Source of the DNA: an uncultured Rhodanobacteraceae bacterium
GTDB lineage: Bacteria; Pseudomonadota; Gammaproteobacteria; Xanthomonadales; Rhodanobacteraceae
Length of the DNA: 6,552 nt
Reading direction: 5' to 3'
Assembly (NCBI GenBank): GCA_937902695.1
Contig: CALFNI010000207.1
Location: forward strand, 1-6,552
Position 1 is the stretch's first letter. Each line of letters starts with the position of its first letter. Shown piece by piece: positions 5,783-6,552 of the stretch. A program made the translations under genes and the position numbers. The notes under the pieces are model-generated. The model ran no database searches, had not been told where the DNA came from, and worked only from the letters and a program-made list of their open reading frames with translations.

Positions 5783-6528
5783 TGCCAGACAGCGCAGCGA
5801 GCCGCCGGGCCGCCCTCGTCACCGGTGCGGCGCGGCGCATCGGCGCCGTCATCGCGCGGCGGCTGCACGCGGCCGGCTTCGACGTCGCGCTGCATGCGCG
5901 CCGGTCGCGCGCCGCGCTCGATGCGCTCGTCGAAGACCTCGAGCGCGCTCGCGCCTCGAGCACGCTCGCGCTCGAAGCGGATCTCGGCGACGTCGCCGTA
6001 CTGGCCGATCTCGTCAATGCGTGCGTCGAACGCTTCGGCCGGCTCGACGCGCTGGTCAACAACGCGGCGGCGTTCTACCCGACGCCGATCGGCAGCGCGA
6101 CGCCGGCGCAATGGGACGAGCTTTTCGGCACGAACGCGCGCGCGCCGTTCTTCCTGGCGCAGGCCGCGGCGCCGCACCTCGCCGCGGCAAGCGGCGCGAT
6201 CGTCAACATCGTCGACATCTACGCCGAGCGGCCGCTCGCGTCGCATCCGATCTACAGCATGAGCAAGGCCGCGCTCGCGGCGATGACCAAGGCGCTCGCG
6301 CGCGATCTCGCGCCCCACGTGCGCGTCAACGGCGTCGCGCCGGGCGCGATCCTCTGGCCGGACAGCGGCAAGAGCGACGCGGCGCAGCAGGCAGTGATCG
6401 AACGCACGCCGCTGCGGCGCACGGGATCGCCCGACGACATCGCGGGCGCGGTGCTGTGGCTGCTCGATGCGGAGTTCGTGACGGGTGAGATCGTGCGCGT
6501 CGATGGGGGACGGCATCTCGCGATGTAG
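5782..6528 (+). CDS. Pteridine reductase-type short-chain dehydrogenase (PTR1/FolM-like)
   Basis: A 248-residue cytoplasmic SDR expected to reduce pterins (dihydrobiopterin or dihydromonapterin, possibly dihydrofolate) with NADPH. Motifs in order: the cofactor loop TGAARRIG (14-21), whose double Arg is typical of pteridine reductases; HARRSR (38-43), basic residues that suit NADPH; NNAAAFYPTPIG (93-104), close to the NNASSFYPTP of Leishmania PTR1; and Asn118. Asp145 stands where classical SDRs have Ser, followed by Tyr158 and Lys162. The spacing Asp-13-Tyr-4-Lys equals that of PTR1 (Asp181, Tyr194, Lys198). RVNGVAPGAI and a final TGEIVRVDGG complete the fold. ATG 5782 is chosen because GGAG at 5771-5774 is 7 nt upstream and the Rossmann strand starts at residue 10; an open frame upstream to 5569 is antisense to the methyltransferase. 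Divergent from that gene. Other SDR substrates are possible, but the Asp makes pterin reduction the best call. Confidence 0.9.
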   Translation: MPDSAASRRAALVTGAARRIGAVIARRLHAAGFDVALHARRSRAALDALVEDLERARASSTLALEADLGDVAVLADLVNACVERFGRLDALVNNAAAFYPTPIGSATPAQWDELFGTNARAPFFLAQAAAPHLAAASGAIVNIVDIYAERPLASHPIYSMSKAALAAMTKALARDLAPHVRVNGVAPGAILWPDSGKSDAAQQAVIERTPLRRTGSPDDIAGAVLWLLDAEFVTGEIVRVDGGRHLAM

Positions 6529-6552
6529 TTGAGGCGCTGGGTCCCCGCTTTC

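Noticed and set aside
4710..6488. A 592-codon plus-strand frame antisense to the methyltransferase and overlapping the reductase.
   Set aside because: Composition is Arg/Ala/Glu-rich with no recognisable domain, and it covers two well-supported genes in other frames.
6529..6552. Short tail after the reductase gene.
   Set aside because: Only 24 bp are visible; no start codon with a ribosome site, hairpin or T tract can be supported.

Overview
The window comes from a very GC-rich bacterial chromosome. Third codon positions are nearly all G or C, and almost every long shadow frame stays open because of that bias. A multifunctional CCA-adding enzyme of E. coli type, a lipoprotein-type group I truncated hemoglobin, an NDUFA9-like protein, a MidA-like methyltransferase and a pteridine reductase together fit Betaproteobacteria, most probably Burkholderiales. 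The genus cannot be settled from this sequence.

Layout from left to right: (1) the 3' part of a membrane acyltransferase (+), cut by the window edge; (2) an NDUFA9-like NAD(P)-binding protein (+); (3) a truncated hemoglobin lipoprotein (-), tail-to-tail with gene 2 with 3 bp between the stop codons; (4) cca (+), divergent from gene 3 across a 61-bp gap holding a perfect inverted repeat; (5) an ElyC/YdcF-like DUF218 membrane protein (-), whose stop codon overlaps that of cca; (6) a MidA/NDUFAF7-like methyltransferase (-), upstream of gene 5 and coupled to it by a TGATG stop/start overlap; (7) a pteridine-reductase-type SDR (+), divergent from gene 6 across a roughly 100-bp gap that holds a 24-bp palindrome. 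Genes fill almost everything. No stretch over 300 bp lacks a gene, and I see no tRNA, rRNA, CRISPR array, insertion sequence or phage gene.

The genes look like housekeeping and envelope functions side by side: tRNA 3'-end maturation (cca), pterin reduction (the SDR), two relatives of mitochondrial complex I factors (the NDUFA9-like and NDUFAF7-like proteins), and envelope proteins (acyltransferase, ElyC-like protein, hemoglobin lipoprotein). The most unusual item is the hemoglobin. It keeps the proximal heme histidine, but the alignable distal-pocket positions are all apolar, it has a pair of cysteines, and it carries a lipoprotein signal that would place it outside the cytoplasm. I did not find a convincing undescribed multi-gene system; the two palindromes in the divergent promoter regions are the best non-coding leads.
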